From contig OY987268.1 in NCBI GenBank assembly GCA_963920665.1, positions 12,836,501-12,900,500 on the forward strand: a DNA stretch of 64,000 nt. The letters run 5' to 3'. Source of the DNA: Straminergon stramineum (taxonomy: Eukaryota > Streptophyta > Bryopsida > Hypnales > Calliergonaceae). Below, piece after piece: positions 62,195 to 64,000 of the stretch. The position numbers were made by a program, and so were the translations under genes. The notes below the pieces were generated by a model that had not been told where the DNA came from, did no database searches, and saw only the letters and a list, made by a program, of their open reading frames with translations. Position 1 is the first letter of the stretch. Each line of letters opens with the position of its first letter.

Positions 62195-62969
62195 GGGCCT
62201 CTTCACACTATGGCTGTCCAAGTCGAGAGGCCGTGGGATTGAGTGGCCAAACTTTGGTGAGAGTCCAAGGAAATGAGCAATAAATAGGCCAAAAAAACTA
62301 GGAATTGGAGCCTTTAGCCGGCCATAGTGTGAAGCCTCCAAAGTCCAAAGTCCAAACCAATTCCATTTTTTCGACTTCTAATCCATCCAATTTCTGAAAT
62401 TTTCAGTAAATTGTCACCCATGTGACAAGTTTTTCAAGCAAAAGGTTAAAAAACATGAGAAAGGAGTCAAAAATGGCCTTGGAAAAATAATTACAGCACA
62501 TGCTCTCATCATTAAACAAGGAATATGAAGGATATAAATGGAATAAAAAGGTGGCATTAAACATTGAAGGGAAGTAGGTTCATAGAATGCAAAGACTCCC
62601 CATTATAATGGTGGAGACTAGGGTTCAAACTCCAATGGGGACACAAATAAAAAAATAAAAAAATAAGGGCATCCTACCTATTTCTACAAAAACAGTTTGA
62701 TCTAATGGTTGAGATTTTGTCAGATTCTGAAAAAAACTTGACAGACTCTCGATTAGAGTTTGGGTCGGCCAAAAGTGGAGACCCAAACTCTAATTGAGAG
62801 TCCGTCACCATGTAGGCATTTGGTTGCCATGTAGGCAAACAAGTGGGTGATGGACTTTGGACTGCCCCTCCTTCTGTAAAGGCTCAAGAGGCAAAACTCT
62901 TGGATTTTTGCAATCTCAATGGCTGAAATCAACGGACTCTCAACCTTGTGCAGTAGTGTGAAGTGGCCC
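62195..62969. mobile_element. PIF/Harbinger-like MITE, 775 bp, TAA target duplication
   Basis: The left end is GGGCCTCTTCACACTA and the complement of the right end is GGGCCACTTCACACTA. It is flanked by TAA at 62192-62194 and 62970-62972. The left duplicate shows the empty site CTCATAACTTTT near 18450. A further inverted copy of the terminus lies inside at 62321-62338 (GCCATAGTGTGAAGCC), so the left 150 bp can also fold by itself. No transposase is encoded. Confidence 0.88.
62744..62802. repeat. 23-bp hairpin inside the 775-bp MITE
   Basis: The arms at 62744-62766 (GACTCTCGATTAGAG...) and 62780-62802 are complementary at 22 of 23 positions around a 13-base loop. Confidence 0.7.
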
Positions 62970-62972
62970 TAA

Positions 62973-64000
62973 CTTTTGTCAAAGCCAAGCTTGGAACTCC
63001 CTTCCCCAATCCCAAGCTGGATCTCACCTCATAGCCTTAGACCCTCGCCGGAATCTTGGGACCTTGTTTCTACGACTTGGGACCTGCTGCTCTTCTAACT
63101 GTGACTACTACTTGCCCCTTCTAGTTTCTCTTATTTAAAAAAAAAAACCTAATGGACTTTAACTAATGGTTACTCTAACTTCAGTTGGAGTTTTTTTTTT
63201 TTTGCTAAGAACTAATTAACTAACAATAAACTCTTACTTGTAATATTTTTGGGGTTTGGGGGAACTTCCTTAAGCAAATTCAAAATATAACTTTCTCACC
63301 CAAACATATTTTGGGAATTCTTTTGTTAATTTCTCTCTAACAAATTTTTTCTCTAACTAACTAGTCACAACAATAACTCTAACTGTAGGATTTTTGGATT
63401 TTTTGGGTATTTTCTCTCAAGCAACTCAAAATATGGAAATAAAGATGACAAATTGAAAGCAAACTCATAAGCCCTCTTGTACATGTAGAAGTAAAACAAA
63501 ATAGGATTTTGAAAGAAAACACTTGTCCCTTAACCCCTAAAAGCCCCAAGGTTTTGGGGGTCTAAAGACATCATTGCTTTTGAAGTATTATAGATCAAAA
63601 TGCCACTTAGGTATAGAAATCTCAACCATACAATCTTGTAGTGTACATTTTGTAGATGACATGAATCAAATTTGGAGTCATTTGGCCACATAGATTGCAA
63701 GATTATAATATCTTAGTCTTGAAAAAGGATGCTGAAATTTTCCTCATAACACATTTGGAGGTGAAATTCGATTTCTAAACCTACTCAAATGAAAAAACTT
63801 TAAACTATAAAGTGATTGAAAACCATTGTACAAACACATTATTGAAAAAAAAATATCATTCAATTGACTCATTGTATTTGCAAAATGGCTTTGAAATGTC
63901 AAAAAATAGCAAGTAAAGTTGCAAAAATCACATCAAAACCTAAACCTCCTTCTACTAAAATGCTTCTCACATCCTCATAACTTCTTGTATTAAAATGAAA
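62973..64000. other. Gene-free sequence at window end
   Basis: The sequence is collinear with 18450-19482 of the left duplicate. The similarity is unbroken at the window edge. No gene was recognised. Confidence 0.6.

Larger units (their letters stand above)
46008..64000 (+). repeat. Segmental duplication, right copy
   Basis: This is the direct-orientation partner of 1-19482. It lacks the left copy's second LINE (3071-3340), the 4.5-kb block 7000-11530, the extra block 16580-17287 and both left-copy MITEs. It has its own insertions at about 52560-52880, 54312-54389, 55068-58797 and 62195-62969. The similarity continues to the last base of the window. Confidence 0.93.

Noticed and set aside
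1..64000. The two 18-kb similar ends as giant LTRs of one retrotransposon
   Set aside because: There are no TG/CA termini or primer sites at the junctions, the intervening DNA holds a cellular spliced gene in opposite orientation, and both copies run beyond the window.

Overview
The window is nuclear DNA of a land plant. It has AT-rich intergenic sequence, plant-type introns (GT...TGCAG), Ty3/gypsy, LINE, CACTA, PIF/Harbinger-like and mariner-like insertions, and one disease-resistance-type gene. That gene joins an N-terminal helical region, a protein kinase, an NB-ARC and LRRs in one polypeptide. Kinase-NB-LRR proteins are a class known from mosses, so a moss is my leading guess. This is an inference from one gene; another non-flowering plant is possible.

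Layout. (1) 1-19482 is the left copy of a large direct segmental duplication. (2) 19483-28884 is non-duplicated and holds a heavily mutated Ty3/gypsy retrotransposon (about 22.9-26.7 kb) that carries a nested insertion, followed by a CACTA-type miniature element at 27.1 kb. (3) 28885-37368, minus strand, is the resistance-like gene. Its four inferred exons encode about 1636 residues, ending at a stop inside the LRR array. Behind that stop lie a further 2.7 kb of the same 72-bp LRR repeats, broken by nonsense codons and frameshifts, and a possible ancestral C-terminus. (4) 37.4-46.0 kb is mostly unassigned, with possible decayed exons near 39 kb, a 271-bp inverted-repeat element, a GC-rich patch and a 53-bp LINE stub. 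(5) 46008-64000 is the right copy of the duplication, which runs off the window.

The two duplicate copies are still readily alignable. They act as each other's empty-site control, so several insertions can be delimited to the base with target-site duplications (TSDs): a LINE nested in an older LINE, two inverted-repeat MITEs in the left copy, and in the right copy a CACTA mini-element, a TG...CA element containing a solo LTR, and a 775-bp Harbinger-like MITE.

The only convincing protein-coding gene is the kinase-NB-LRR. Its most notable aspects are the architecture, the non-RD kinase, and an LRR array of about 62 near-identical units that was recently reshuffled in blocks of 4-5 units and cut short by nonsense mutations. 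If the flanking duplication is tandem with a period of about 46 kb, sister copies of this gene should lie just outside the window.
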